Shown here: positions 10,301 through 19,986 of the stretch, piece by piece
Numbering within the stretch: position 1 is the first letter of the stretch
Layout of the letters: each line of letters begins with the position of its first letter
NCBI GenBank assembly: GCA_016933115.1
Contig: JAFGBL010000232.1
Span: 1-59,124, forward strand
Reading direction: 5' to 3'
DNA length: 59,124 bases
Source of the DNA: Bacteroidales bacterium
Lineage (GTDB): Bacteria; Bacteroidota; Bacteroidia; Bacteroidales; JAADJA01
Position numbers and translations under genes: made by a program
Notes under the pieces: model-generated
The model's input: the letters and a program-made list of their open reading frames with translations, nothing else
Told to the model about the DNA's origin: nothing
The model's database searches: none

Positions 10301-11756
10301 ATACTTTCTGGTCGGAAATATTCTTAAATATTTTCCATTTGGTATCCACCACCTGGAAATATTTCTGGAGGTCGCCCAGGCTTTCACTGCTTCCCAAAAA
10401 CAGGAACCCCTGGTTCTTAACCGCAAACTGGAAATTAAGCAATATTTTCCGCTGAATACGGTTGCCGAGATAGATCAGCAAATTGCGGCAGGTGATCAGG
10501 TCCATCCTGACAAAGGGGGGGTCTTTCAATATATTGTGGTAAGAAAAGACGATCTTTTCTCTCACCTTCTTCGATATTTGAAATTTATCACCCGTTTTTA
10601 CAAAATACTTCTCCAACCTTTCATTCGAAATATCGGTTGCGATATTCACCGGGTATGTCCCAAAACCGGCTATTTTCAGCGCATCAATGTCGACATCGGT
10701 AGCAAATATTTTATACTCCAGCCTGGAACCTGACTTTTCGATCAGCTCATCCAGCAAAATTGCTATCGAATAAGCCTCTTCTCCTGTGGCACATCCGGCC
10801 ACCCACACCCTGATGGTATCATTTGCCGGCCGTTTGAAAATAAGTTTTTCAATGACCTTTTCCTTCAATATCAGAAAGGCATCTATATCCCTGAAAAACG
10901 ATGTGACGCTGATCAAAAAATCTTTTTTAAGCATTTCCTTTTCGGCAGGAATAGAATGTATCAGGTCATAGTATTGCTCCAGTGAGTCAACATTATTGAT
11001 AGTCATCCGTTTTTCCAGCCTCCTGATCAACGTATTGTGCTTATACTGCCTGAAGTCGATCCCCGAGGATTTATATATTTCTTCCAGGATATTATTGAAT
11101 GTCGATTCAGATTCGTCAGGGTCGGATTTTACAAGCTCAGGGATGTGTATCGACTTCGAGGTAAGCTTAATGAGTTCTTTTGCAATTTTATCAGGTGGCA
11201 ATATGTACTCGGCAAGGTTGGTTGCAATGGCCGTGTTGGGCATACCGTTGAACTGGGCCGATTCGGGATCCTGCACCAGCGTGGTTCCTCCGGTTTCCTT
11301 TATTGACCTGATACCGCGCGAACCGTCGCTGCCCGTCCCCGATAGCACCACCGCAATGGCTTTCTCCTGGTATTCAACGGCCAGCGAATGAAAAAACATG
11401 TCGATCGGAAGGTTCAGGTGCCGGTTAGGATCCTTATCCTTTAACAAAAGTTTACCATCCTTCACCACCAGGTCCTTGTTGCTTTTATTCAGGTAAATGC
11501 AATTCGTCCGTATTTCCTGCTCATTTTCCGAAGTAAATATTTCCATCCGTGTATGCTTGGCCAGCAATTCGGGCATCAGGCTCTTGAAATTGGGAGATAA
11601 ATGCTGAATAATAATAAATGACATACCGGTATCGTCGGGCAGGTAATCAAAAAGTTGTTGAATCGCTTCCAGGCCGCCGGCTGAAGCACCGATCCCAACC
11701 ACATAACTGCTAGAGCTCATAATTTCGACAGGTTTAAACCAAATTACCAACAACAA
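7335..11756 (-). CDS. CheB-CheR-PAS hybrid sensor histidine kinase with C-terminal receiver domain
   Basis: CheB ([24 protein letters not shown]), CheR ([22 protein letters not shown]), PAS domains, HisKA ([16 protein letters not shown]), HATPase ([16 protein letters not shown]), REC ([14 protein letters not shown]). Confidence 0.95.
   Translation of the reverse strand: [1473 protein letters not shown]
9555..9790 (-). repeat. Coding heptad-like repeat ([35 protein letters not shown])
   Basis: Repeated NEELxSxNEELx units in the CheB/CheR-PAS linker; a coiled coil known for this architecture. Confidence 0.8.
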
Positions 11757-11911
11757 AATCCCACACCCAAGGTTTTGGCCGTTCTGTTTTTTAACATATA
11801 TTTAACATATCCCTGCAATGTCAGGTATAACCGATGATCGGGCGCCCGGCTCAAAAAAAATTCACAAGAAATGAATAACCGCTTATTTAACCTTTAGGCA
11901 ACGGTAAATCA

Positions 11912-14900
11912 TCACAGTCTCCCCGCCACAACCATTGTTTTTTTGAATTTCTTAACTCCTCCCTCCGGATTGAATGCTTCAAAATAAATAATGTAAATGC
12001 CGATTCCGGCCTTTTGATTGTCTTCAGTGCGGCCATCCCAGGAAAAGACACCTGATGAACCTAATAGGCTGTTTTCAACCAGGTATTTTACCAACCTGCC
12101 TTGCGAATCGTAAATAGTGATTTTAGCTGTAGAACCCTGATCACCGAAATTGTAATATATATTGGCCACATCATCCGTTCCGTCATTGTCAGGTGAAAAT
12201 ATTTCGGGTTCCACCCATACCTCTTCCTGAATTTCCCCTTCTTCAACAAACTGTGAATTTTTGATGCCCGGAGTGGCATAACCCGATTGCTCAGAGGCCG
12301 AATGCCAGTTGGTTTTATCATTGGAGGGCCGGTTGTAATTGATCCGTTCAAGGGAGACTCCCTCTACAAAATTCAATAATGGATGATGCATATTTTCGTC
12401 ATAAGTAAATGCATCGATAACGTCACCTTCCACCCTTGTTAATACTGTAGTACCGCTTTCATTATTATATGACGGGAATTCGTTCATTGCATGAAATGCG
12501 TCGGGATTCGATAAGAAATATTGGTCTTCAACAATAATTGGGTTCGGTGTCAAGACCAGATATTGATCCATCAACAATAAATCATTATAATTTGAAACAG
12601 ACTTATATGTCGTATCATTGGGTTCGAACTGGTTGACTTCGATGCTTCCCAAAACCAGTTCTTTCAGGTCTATAATTTTTCCGGACCGGTTGTAAATTTC
12701 AACAAAATCCACCCCATCCCCGACAGGATTAAACAGGATTTCATTGATTACAACATCATTAAATTCGGGGATTTCAGGAATTCCGAACTGAAAACTCCTG
12801 TCCTTGCCAATGGGTAATCCTACACAATTATTAATATCCTCCACAATGGATAAAGTGTAGATCGTTCCCTTTTGAAATTGATTTTCAAATTCAAGGTTAA
12901 CACTTTTGTACAGTGAATCACCAGCAGTTATACCAAGAGGGATTCCAATATTCAAATCCACCTCATAATCATTTACATTGAGCATTGCATCTTTTTCCAT
13001 GGTTTGGCTAAAGAAAACCGTAATTATATGATCATTCACCGGAATGATCCTTTCAATTACCGGTTCCAGGGAATTTTCAGCATATATCGAATTTACCGAA
13101 CCGGGTGTTCCTCCATACTCCGCAACAGATACACCCCAGTTTCCCTGACCGGCACAAGGATTGAACGGATCAATTTGTTCCAACGACCAGCCACCTTCCC
13201 TTTTGTTATCATCCAGGTACCAATTATCGGAATAAGTTATGGTTGAAATGATTTGGCCGCTGGAATTTTTCAAGAATACAGTTGATCCCGAATTGGTGAG
13301 ACCCAGACTACTCAATCCAAAAGCACGACAAAATATCCCGAAAATCGAAACGGCATTATCAACGGTTAAAATGATGAATTCTCCAGGATTCATCACGAAG
13401 TCGGGAATTGATTTTTCAGAAGTTCCAATCACCAAATTCCAACCAATAACATTTAAATAGGAGCCGGAAGGATTAAAAATCTCAATATACTCATAACCCG
13501 GAAGGCCGACTGCCGGTTCCGGATCGGCCATAATTTCATTGATCACAATTTCATAAGGATAAGCTTCAACAGGTAATACAAATGATTCGGAGGTTTGAAG
13601 GTCAATATAATCACCAGAACAATTAAATATGGAATCCGACAAACTTAGATTGTATAGTCGGTTTTCGTCCAGCGATGCGGACAATATCAATATGGCTGCA
13701 TCCATAAACGGCATCTCAGCCTCAACGAAAGTGGGGTGGCCTATATTCTGGCCAATCGAATAAGCCATAGGATTGATGACAGAAGAACTATCCATACTTT
13801 GTGAAAACACAATTCGGACAGATGTATCACTAATTGCTATAATCCCGACTATTTGCGGTAAAAAGTCAAAATTTCCGGAAACAGAATTTGCCCGGCCGGG
13901 AGTTCCTCCTTCATCCTCCAATGAAGCCGTCCAGTTATCATGCAAGATGCAAGGGTGATTCCTGTCGATCATTTCAAGCGACCAGCCTCCCTCCTGCTTG
14001 TTTACGTCATTGTACATTTCCTTTTTGTAGCTCACAGCATGAACCAAATGGCCTTCCCGGTTTCTTAAAATAATGGTCCCTTCATTGTTGAGCGATAGGC
14101 CAGGCAATCCAACCACCCGTCCGTATGATTCAAAATCCTCAACATGAACAGGAGAAACCACAATGATAAAACTATCGGGTTCAATAACCGTATTTGGAAA
14201 CACGATGGGATCGGCACTTTCCCCGGGTTGTATTGTACAACTCTCAAGATTAATCTGATCTGCAGTTCGATTATAAATTTCAACATAATCGGCTTCAGGC
14301 AGGTTTAATGGTGCCGGGCTTACATCGGCCATGACTTCATGGATCAGCAAATCAAATGGATTGATCACCTGGTAACCCGAATAAATAAAACTTGTGTTTC
14401 CGACTTCCATCGTATTACCTGATAGATCCTTTACACCTGAACCAGTTAAAATATAAGGTTCACCAGATTCAAATGGATCAGCAAATACCAAATGCACCAA
14501 TTTAAAATCGGTCAAATCCCTTTGAGCCTGCGAAGGATTGCCAATTCCATTGTTTACCGAATAATTTAGCGTATTTTGTGATGATGACAATTCTACGTCT
14601 TCGGTAAAAGCCAATGCAAGTTCATATTGGGAAATTACCCAAACAGAATCGATTTCAGGTGCAATCGTATCAATTTCAATCTCATTAATGAAAATGTCAT
14701 CAAAATAGAATTTCGTTGCATTACTTGTGGTGTATTTGCATAACAATCCAAAATAATTCGTCTGGGTAAAAGTGTTGTCAAAAACAGTTCCTTGCGGTTC
14801 AAAAATATAACCACCGGATGCATCCGATTCCAAGGTCCAAAAACCCTCCAGGTTCCTTTGAATTTTCAACCTGAAAACATTGGTGGAATTTCCGGTAAAA

Positions 14901-15358
14901 GCCGTTTCACAGGTTAAAATTGAAATAAATTCTTCACCTGTTTGCCTGTAGAGGGTGATACTATCATTGGCACCTCCAACCTGTAATAAATAACCATTGA
15001 GATTTCCTTCCAGGTTTTCCTGGTCCGATGCCAGGTAAATCCTCGCAAAATTATTGGCTGAAGTATTAAATGACAATTTTATCCAAATGTTCCATTCGGT
15101 ATTTGAGATAAATTCATTGGGCAGGTATAGAACCGAGGTATCCGATTCAATTCCGTCGAGTTGCAATGCAGGTTTCATCTCAGGAGGTATAGCACTGCTG
15201 TAGGTAATTTTAAAATCGGTTGTATCACCATACCACTCCGGATTTATGGTAAAGTTGCCATCCGAAAAATCATCGGCAACCTGCGACCTTACCACGAATG
15301 AAACAATAATAAAGACTAAAATGATAAAAATCCTGCGGGTTTGATTTAAACAATACAT
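11912..15358 (-). CDS. Lamin-tail-domain-containing secreted protein with gliding-motility-associated C-terminal (T9SS type B) domain
   Basis: Three lamin-tail-like repeats (VINEIMADPEPAVGLPGYEYIEIFNPSG...), C-terminal FSPDNDGTDDVANIYYNF...SWDGRTEDNQKAGIGIYIIYFEAFNPEG. Confidence 0.88.
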   Translation of the reverse strand: MYCLNQTRRIFIILVFIIVSFVVRSQVADDFSDGNFTINPEWYGDTTDFKITYSSAIPPEMKPALQLDGIESDTSVLYLPNEFISNTEWNIWIKLSFNTSANNFARIYLASDQENLEGNLNGYLLQVGGANDSITLYRQTGEEFISILTCETAFTGNSTNVFRLKIQRNLEGFWTLESDASGGYIFEPQGTVFDNTFTQTNYFGLLCKYTTSNATKFYFDDIFINEIEIDTIAPEIDSVWVISQYELALAFTEDVELSSSQNTLNYSVNNGIGNPSQAQRDLTDFKLVHLVFADPFESGEPYILTGSGVKDLSGNTMEVGNTSFIYSGYQVINPFDLLIHEVMADVSPAPLNLPEADYVEIYNRTADQINLESCTIQPGESADPIVFPNTVIEPDSFIIVVSPVHVEDFESYGRVVGLPGLSLNNEGTIILRNREGHLVHAVSYKKEMYNDVNKQEGGWSLEMIDRNHPCILHDNWTASLEDEGGTPGRANSVSGNFDFLPQIVGIIAISDTSVRIVFSQSMDSSSVINPMAYSIGQNIGHPTFVEAEMPFMDAAILILSASLDENRLYNLSLSDSIFNCSGDYIDLQTSESFVLPVEAYPYEIVINEIMADPEPAVGLPGYEYIEIFNPSGSYLNVIGWNLVIGTSEKSIPDFVMNPGEFIILTVDNAVSIFGIFCRAFGLSSLGLTNSGSTVFLKNSSGQIISTITYSDNWYLDDNKREGGWSLEQIDPFNPCAGQGNWGVSVAEYGGTPGSVNSIYAENSLEPVIERIIPVNDHIITVFFSQTMEKDAMLNVNDYEVDLNIGIPLGITAGDSLYKSVNLEFENQFQKGTIYTLSIVEDINNCVGLPIGKDRSFQFGIPEIPEFNDVVINEILFNPVGDGVDFVEIYNRSGKIIDLKELVLGSIEVNQFEPNDTTYKSVSNYNDLLLMDQYLVLTPNPIIVEDQYFLSNPDAFHAMNEFPSYNNESGTTVLTRVEGDVIDAFTYDENMHHPLLNFVEGVSLERINYNRPSNDKTNWHSASEQSGYATPGIKNSQFVEEGEIQEEVWVEPEIFSPDNDGTDDVANIYYNFGDQGSTAKITIYDSQGRLVKYLVENSLLGSSGVFSWDGRTEDNQKAGIGIYIIYFEAFNPEGGVKKFKKTMVVAGRL

Positions 15359-15453
15359 TTGGGTCAGGGTTAATAAAGAAACAAATTGCTCAATTTTTAT
15401 AATTTTGCACGCTTTCTTTCGAAGGGTAAATTTATAAAAAATTTATTTCAAAT

Positions 15454-16389
15454 TTGAAAATTTATCACAACCTATCGGATTTCAGGGGGAGTAATTTTGC
15501 GGTGGTCACCGTCGGCACATTCGACGGCCTGCATATCGGCCATCAAATGATCATTGCCCGTATGAAGGAATTTGCCCGACAAAACAGCGGAGACATTATC
15601 CTTGTCACGTTCGACCCCCATCCCAGGCAGGTACTGAATTCCAACAAAACCGAGATCAAATTCATTTCCACCCAAAAACGGAAAATCGAACTGCTCGACC
15701 GCTTCGGCATTGACCACATGATCGTTATCCCTTTTACCCGGGAATTTGCAGCCACTTCATCCGAAGATTTCATCAGGGAATACCTCGTTAAGAAACTCAG
15801 GGCAAAAATGCTGATCGTAGGTTACGACCATCATTTCGGCAAGAACCGCGAAGGGAATTACGAAAAACTGAAAAGCCTGGGAAAAGCATACGGATTCGAA
15901 GTAGAAGAAATCCCAGCTCAGTTTGTGGACGGAATAGCCGTGAGTTCAACCAAAATAAGAACTGCCCTGAGAGAGGGAGACGTTGAAACAGCCAATAAAA
16001 TGCTTGGATACGAATACTCCATTACGGGCAAAGTGATCGAGGGTAACAAAATCGGGCGCAAAATCGGGTTCCCGACAGCCAATATTGATGTGGGGGATGA
16101 ATACAAGCTGATTGCTGCGGGCGGGGTTTATGCCTGCAAAGTAGATATTGAGGGCGACACCTATTTCGGTATGGGAAATATCGGTACCCGCCCCACCATT
16201 GGCAAACACGACTTTACCACAGAGGTACATATTTTCGATTTCAACCGGGAAATCTACGGAAAGGAAATCACCATCTTTTTCCTCAACAGGATCAGGGAGG
16301 AGCAAAAGTTTGAGAACCTGGATAAGCTGAAGGAGCAGTTGCACAGTGATAAGGAAAGGGTGAAGAGGCTTTTTGATGACAGGACCTAA
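15454..16389 (+). CDS. ribF: Bifunctional riboflavin kinase/FAD synthetase
   Basis: VVTVGTFDGLHIGHQMI, VSSTKIRTAL, GRKIGFPTANID. Confidence 0.96.
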   Translation: MKIYHNLSDFRGSNFAVVTVGTFDGLHIGHQMIIARMKEFARQNSGDIILVTFDPHPRQVLNSNKTEIKFISTQKRKIELLDRFGIDHMIVIPFTREFAATSSEDFIREYLVKKLRAKMLIVGYDHHFGKNREGNYEKLKSLGKAYGFEVEEIPAQFVDGIAVSSTKIRTALREGDVETANKMLGYEYSITGKVIEGNKIGRKIGFPTANIDVGDEYKLIAAGGVYACKVDIEGDTYFGMGNIGTRPTIGKHDFTTEVHIFDFNREIYGKEITIFFLNRIREEQKFENLDKLKEQLHSDKERVKRLFDDRT

Positions 16390-16464
16390 CAGGTCACCGG
16401 CCAGAGCGGAAGAATACCTGTCAGAACGAAAAAACTTTACATTCCGAAGCGCATTGGTTCAATT

Positions 16465-16941
16465 TCACTCAGATTTCCTGACAATAATTCCAACCTCCAT
16501 CATTCCAGGCGTTTCCAGCCTGGTATTTTTATTTTCGATCTCGAACTTGACTATACCCTGTTCATTAAAAACAATCCCCTTGCGGATCAGGAAATCGATA
16601 TCGCAAAAGTCGCCCAGGCATTCGCTGAGGCGCTCCCCGTCATTGTCGATAAATTTGAGGACATGGTCGGCAGTACGCATTTCACCTGAAGGAAAGAATA
16701 AGGTAAAATTGACTTCCAGTTCCCGGTAAGCAAACTCGGGCAGGTGCCGTACACTAAGATAAATATCGTATTCTTGTGAGGAGGCCTCCACCGGCATTTC
16801 AAAATTCAGGAATTCGAACCGGTTCCAGGATATTTTTTCAAATTTGTAGTATTGCTTATATAGTATATTGTTTGTACAAGAAGCAAATATCACAAGCACA
16901 ATGAGCCCCAATAAATAATATATGCTTATCTTATTTCGCAT
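16465..16941 (-). CDS. gldH: Gliding motility lipoprotein GldH
   Basis: Lipobox FASC; NFTLFFPSGEMRTAD...LGDFCDIDFLIRKGIVFNEQGIVKFEIE pattern of GldH. Confidence 0.85.
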   Translation of the reverse strand: MRNKISIYYLLGLIVLVIFASCTNNILYKQYYKFEKISWNRFEFLNFEMPVEASSQEYDIYLSVRHLPEFAYRELEVNFTLFFPSGEMRTADHVLKFIDNDGERLSECLGDFCDIDFLIRKGIVFNEQGIVKFEIENKNTRLETPGMMEVGIIVRKSE

Positions 16942-17623
16942 TACTTTTCCTTTCCAGCCATTTCAAGGCTTCCCTTTTACTCAAAGGAGCAAGCGGCTTT
17001 GATTCAACATATTTTAATACCCAGGCACCATCGGTTTTGGAATATTCCCTCAACATCCAACCTACGGCTTTATTGATGAAAAACTCTTTGGATCCCTGCA
17101 ACCTGCTGATATAATCGGTCAGAAGCTCAAGGTCGGTATTCTTTTTATATTTCAACTGGAATAATATGGCGGTTCGTTGCAGCCATATGTTTCCCGAATC
17201 CATCCATTTTCCGGTGAAATCCCTGATCAGTTCAGGATATTTTTGAAAATGGACACCCACCAGGTTGGATGCAATATAATCCACCGTATCCCACCACGAT
17301 TTGTTTTCAACCATGTATTCGTAAAGATCAATCAACTCCTTTTCGGCTTTTTTTGCCAACTTTCCCAAAATTTCCATGATGAAATACTGAAACTCCCTTT
17401 GCGGTTGTTCCCAGCAATCTTTTGCCACAGCTTCCAATTCTGAAATATCGGGGTAACCATGTTCATTTAAAAAAGTTGCTAAAATTTCCCGCCTCCCGGG
17501 CGATTTGATCCCAAAATATGCATACCGTTCTTTCATATATTTTTTCATATAAAAGGCTATTTCCGGATCAGCCGCAGTATTAAATTGTTTTAAAACCGGT
17601 ATTAAATATGGATGCATTCCCAA
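16931..17623 (-). CDS. DNA alkylation repair protein (AlkD-like HEAT repeats)
   Basis: YFGIKSPGRREI, NKSWWDTVDYIASNLVG, FINKAVGWMLREYSKTD motifs. Confidence 0.9.
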   Translation of the reverse strand: MGMHPYLIPVLKQFNTAADPEIAFYMKKYMKERYAYFGIKSPGRREILATFLNEHGYPDISELEAVAKDCWEQPQREFQYFIMEILGKLAKKAEKELIDLYEYMVENKSWWDTVDYIASNLVGVHFQKYPELIRDFTGKWMDSGNIWLQRTAILFQLKYKKNTDLELLTDYISRLQGSKEFFINKAVGWMLREYSKTDGAWVLKYVESKPLAPLSKREALKWLERKSNAK

Positions 17624-17628
17624 TGATT

Positions 17629-19977
17629 TTAGTGAAGGATCAGTTTCTCAATTCCTATCGTTAAATTATTTTCCGTTTTAAACCGTACAAAATAGGTTCC
17701 CATGGTCAATCCGTCCGTTCGCCAGGTAACCTGGCCAGCAGGATCTTTAATGTAAACCGTATCAATTATTTTTCCTGAAACATCATAAAATTCAAAAATC
17801 CCAGCCTGATTTGCCCGGATATTGAAATTTCCGTTCGAAGGGTTTGGAAATATGATCATCCCCGAATCCTTTTGTTTCTTCTCGCTTGTCCCCACATATG
17901 TATCATCACACACGGCCAGGGTATACTCACCTTTTTGCAAATCGACAAAAAGGTAGCCGATATTCCAGTTGCCCAGTTTTGTAAAGTCGATATACTGCCA
18001 GTCGTAGGCCGGTCCGGGGCGATACATCACAATGATGGAATCCTCAGGGCTGGTAAGTATCCCGTTATCGAGATAACCGCTTTGACTGTACCAGAATTTG
18101 AGCGTAGCCGTGAAATTTTCCGGAAAATTCCCATCCACCCTCCAGTAGCGGTAATCTGAAACGGTTAACCCTTGTACCGGCGAAGAAAGACTATCGGGAG
18201 GTGTCCAGTTGTGCTCGATCCTTACAAAAGCCGAATCTTCAATTTCCTGAACCTCAAGGACTGCATAGGTATCGGGGAAACTATAATCATCAGGTTCGGA
18301 AATGGTTATCGAATATACTGTGATGGCATCGCACATCAGTTCATTGGGATCAACCAAAACCATTGCCGGTTCAAACGGCACAAAGATCACCGAGCTGCCT
18401 GTAGTTCCGTTAAAATGGATGGTGTCGGTAAAATTGTTCCAGTTATTATCCCTGAAACCCAGTTCCACAATATTTGAATTCCCTGTGAACGCCGGGCCAT
18501 GCCGTTTTTGTCTCATATAAACCGTAACATCTGCACCGCCGGCAACTGGCACCACCGAAAACGAATCGACCGAAAAATGAGGTGTACCTGAATTAAAAAC
18601 CCAGTTATCGAACCAATCGTCCATATCGATACCGGTGTAGCTGGTCAACAGATCACGCAAATCGTATGAAGATGCATAACTATACTGAAATTGCTGGTTA
18701 TATGCAGCAAGTGCCCCGAAAAAGGCTTCATCACCAAAGTAACCGCGCAGGGTATGAACCACCGTTGCACCGCGGTCGTATGCACTCATTCCATAAGTTA
18801 CATTCTGGGGTATCTGGTTCAAGGGGAAATAACTCCCATCGCCACCCGGTGTGTGGCAATATTGAATGACCTCCTTGTTCATTCCGTTGATAAAATCAAG
18901 ATATTGGTCCCTGCTGTACAAGAACTCCTGCATGATGGCATCGCAAAAAACGGCAAAACCCTCATTGAGCCACATGTCTTCGGCTGAGGCACAAGTAACG
19001 TTATCACCAAACCACATGTGCGACAATTCATGCGAATAGAGCGATTCATAGGTTAATCCACCATCAATACAGAAATTTGGATAGGCAATGTTGCAGGCGT
19101 GTTCCATGGCCCCAATGGCTGTTCCTACATATCCAACCCGCTCCAGCATATACGGCCCGAATTTTTCTTCATAAATTGACAGGATGCTGTCGAGATGAAC
19201 AAAAGAACCATCAACCTTTGAACTATCGGATGGCCGGGTAAAAATCCACACCGGAATATCTTCATTCATGCCGTTGTATGTCTTACTCCACCAGGCATAA
19301 TCACCAACGGCAACTGAAGCCAGGTAAGTGGGGATTTCGTGCTCATGATGCCAAATAAACGTGTTTGTCCCGTTTCCGTTGTTGACCACCTCGTCCAACA
19401 AGCCACCACAAACGGCGTCCTTTCCTTCTTCTACTGTTATATAATACTTGTAGAGGGCATGGTCATGGAAATCATCTATGCAGGGGAACCAGGTCTTACC
19501 CAGGTTATGCGGAATGGATTCAAACCCTACCCCCAGGTTGAAACAATATTGCCCCGACCAGTGAAATCCGCCCCAATCTTCATGGAACGGTTGTCCGTGG
19601 TAATAAACATTGACAAACACCAGGTCACCGCTGTTTAAAGGTGTCAAAAGCGAAATTGTAACGATAGCCCCATCATGATCATAACTGCTCAACTCACCGT
19701 TAACCTTCACCGAGTCGACCTCCAAGTCCATCAATTCCAGCTTTACAAAACCGAGGTTGTCAATTTTAGATTTTAATTGAACCTGTGTGCGGGCAACGAT
19801 TGTGTGGTTTGAAAAATCCAGATTATCGATGTGGATAATATATTCAACGGCGTCGAGGGTATCGCTCAGGGAAGAGGTTTGATAGGACATTTTGTGCGAA
19901 CACCTGTGTGAATGTTGGGCATGAACCGAAAAAGCTCCCAGCAAAACCATAAAAAGTAAATACTTATAAGATTTCAT
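17629..19977 (-). CDS. M1-family metallopeptidase with T9SS type A sorting domain
   Basis: HELSHMWFGDNVTCASAEDMWLNEGFA (HExxH...E); C-terminal FPNPSNGNFNIRA...TYFVRFKTENNLTIGIEKLIL. Confidence 0.93.
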   Translation of the reverse strand: MKSYKYLLFMVLLGAFSVHAQHSHRCSHKMSYQTSSLSDTLDAVEYIIHIDNLDFSNHTIVARTQVQLKSKIDNLGFVKLELMDLEVDSVKVNGELSSYDHDGAIVTISLLTPLNSGDLVFVNVYYHGQPFHEDWGGFHWSGQYCFNLGVGFESIPHNLGKTWFPCIDDFHDHALYKYYITVEEGKDAVCGGLLDEVVNNGNGTNTFIWHHEHEIPTYLASVAVGDYAWWSKTYNGMNEDIPVWIFTRPSDSSKVDGSFVHLDSILSIYEEKFGPYMLERVGYVGTAIGAMEHACNIAYPNFCIDGGLTYESLYSHELSHMWFGDNVTCASAEDMWLNEGFAVFCDAIMQEFLYSRDQYLDFINGMNKEVIQYCHTPGGDGSYFPLNQIPQNVTYGMSAYDRGATVVHTLRGYFGDEAFFGALAAYNQQFQYSYASSYDLRDLLTSYTGIDMDDWFDNWVFNSGTPHFSVDSFSVVPVAGGADVTVYMRQKRHGPAFTGNSNIVELGFRDNNWNNFTDTIHFNGTTGSSVIFVPFEPAMVLVDPNELMCDAITVYSITISEPDDYSFPDTYAVLEVQEIEDSAFVRIEHNWTPPDSLSSPVQGLTVSDYRYWRVDGNFPENFTATLKFWYSQSGYLDNGILTSPEDSIIVMYRPGPAYDWQYIDFTKLGNWNIGYLFVDLQKGEYTLAVCDDTYVGTSEKKQKDSGMIIFPNPSNGNFNIRANQAGIFEFYDVSGKIIDTVYIKDPAGQVTWRTDGLTMGTYFVRFKTENNLTIGIEKLILH

Positions 19978-19986
19978 AGCTCCAGT

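Noticed and set aside
7554-11391. Numerous plus-strand ORFs of 60-209 aa opposite the hybrid kinase
   Set aside because: Antisense to a clearly coding 1473-aa protein; no recognisable domains.
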